Positions 63,636 through 64,000 of a stretch of DNA of 64,000 bases are shown piece after piece (within the stretch, counting starts at the first letter, position 1; each line of letters starts with the position of its first letter). Source of the stretch: Actinomycetes bacterium (GTDB lineage: Bacteria; Actinomycetota; Acidimicrobiia; Acidimicrobiales; RAAP-2); assembly GCA_021823525.1 (NCBI GenBank), contig JAKANY010000001.1, forward strand, positions 1 through 64,000. Direction: 5' to 3'. Made by a program: the position numbers and the translations under genes. The notes under the pieces were generated by a model that was not told the origin of the DNA, did not search any database, and worked only from the letters and a program-made list of their open reading frames with translations.

Positions 63636-64000
63636 GGCGCTCGGCCGACGAGCTGGCCAAGATGCGCCGCGCCGGGCGCGTCGTGGCCGAGATCCACGAG
63701 GCCACCCGGGCGGCGATCCGCCCCGGGGTCACGACCGCGCGGCTCAACGAGGTCGCCGCCGAGGTGCTCGAGCGGCGCGGGGCGCGCTCCAACTTCCTGG
63801 GGTACCACGGGTTCCCCGCGGTGATCTGCACCAGCCCCAACGACATGATCGTCCACGGGATCCCCGGCGAGACCGTGCTCGCCGAGGGCGACATCATCTC
63901 GGTGGACTGCGGGGCCATCGTCGAGGGCTACCACGGCGACGCCGCCTACACCGTGGGTGTGGGCACCATCGACGCCGCCTCGGCGCGCCTCATCGAGGTG
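63632..64000 (+). CDS. map: Methionine aminopeptidase, type I (N-terminal part)
   Basis: MetAP removes the initiator methionine from new proteins. The visible 123 residues run from MRRSADELAKMRRAGRVV through NFLGYHGFPAVICTSPND and the substrate histidine in MIVHGIPG. The first two metal ligands are in SVDCGAIVEGYHGDAAYTV, spaced as in the family. The gene continues past the window edge. Its ATG lies in an ATGA overlap with adk, the usual end of the spc operon. Confidence 0.95.
   Translation, partial: MRRSADELAKMRRAGRVVAEIHEATRAAIRPGVTTARLNEVAAEVLERRGARSNFLGYHGFPAVICTSPNDMIVHGIPGETVLAEGDIISVDCGAIVEGYHGDAAYTVGVGTIDAASARLIEV

Overview
The window is very G+C-rich, with long antisense open frames typical of such DNA, and looks like a chromosomal segment of an actinobacterium. 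Supporting signs are SRP RNA next to dnaX-recR, a lysC-asd pair with an internal lysC start, a small acyl-CoA carboxylase epsilon-like subunit, an MptB-type GT-C mannosyltransferase, a type-Z (zinc) S14, and an RpoB rifampicin region of actinobacterial type. Leaderless starts, the ethylmalonyl-CoA genes and the merged str/S10/spc cluster suggest a deep-branching lineage such as Acidimicrobiia, but that placement is inference. No phage, insertion sequence, integrase or CRISPR array was seen.

Region 1 (1-6.8 kb) holds the tail of an unknown gene, tRNA-Ser(GGA), SRP RNA, dnaX-recR, a SixA-like phosphatase, a thiolase, and a PAS histidine kinase with a NarL-type regulator. Region 2 (6.8-12.1 kb) is the most unusual part. 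It has an AT-rich control region, a NapH/NosR-like membrane polyferredoxin, a 735-residue ferredoxin/GltD/flavodoxin fusion, and a convergent Rrf2 regulator that carries probable Fe-S cysteines and a C-terminal SRPBCC-like domain. Region 3 (12.1-18.5 kb) carries crotonyl-CoA carboxylase/reductase, a methylmalonyl/ethylmalonyl-CoA epimerase, an acyl-CoA carboxylase beta subunit with an epsilon-like partner, ethylmalonyl-CoA mutase and 3-hydroxybutyryl-CoA dehydrogenase. With the thiolase at 3.4 kb these cover much of an ethylmalonyl-CoA-type acetyl-CoA assimilation route.

Region 4 (18.5-35.6 kb) is a mosaic of short units: a degenerate S51-like protein, a PspC envelope-stress system, two cyclophilins, lysC-asd, a TMEM175 channel, a PhoU-like protein, rmuC, citrate synthase, tesB, a GtrA protein, yajQ, tRNA-Tyr, an MptB-like transferase and a GNAT enzyme.

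Region 5 (35.6-64 kb) lies entirely on the plus strand and is the core gene-expression cluster: tRNA-Thr, tRNA-Met, rpmG, tRNA-Trp, secE-nusG-rplKAJL-rpoBC-rpsLG-fusA-tuf-rpsJ, then rplC through secY, adk and the start of map. The order is canonical and every expected member is present. Internal promoters or structured leaders precede rplJ, rpoB, rpsL and rplC.

Two patterns recur. Many first genes have a TAnnnT hexamer ending exactly 6 bases before the start codon, which implies leaderless transcripts. Five convergent gene pairs overlap through a shared CTAG that supplies TAG stops to both strands.
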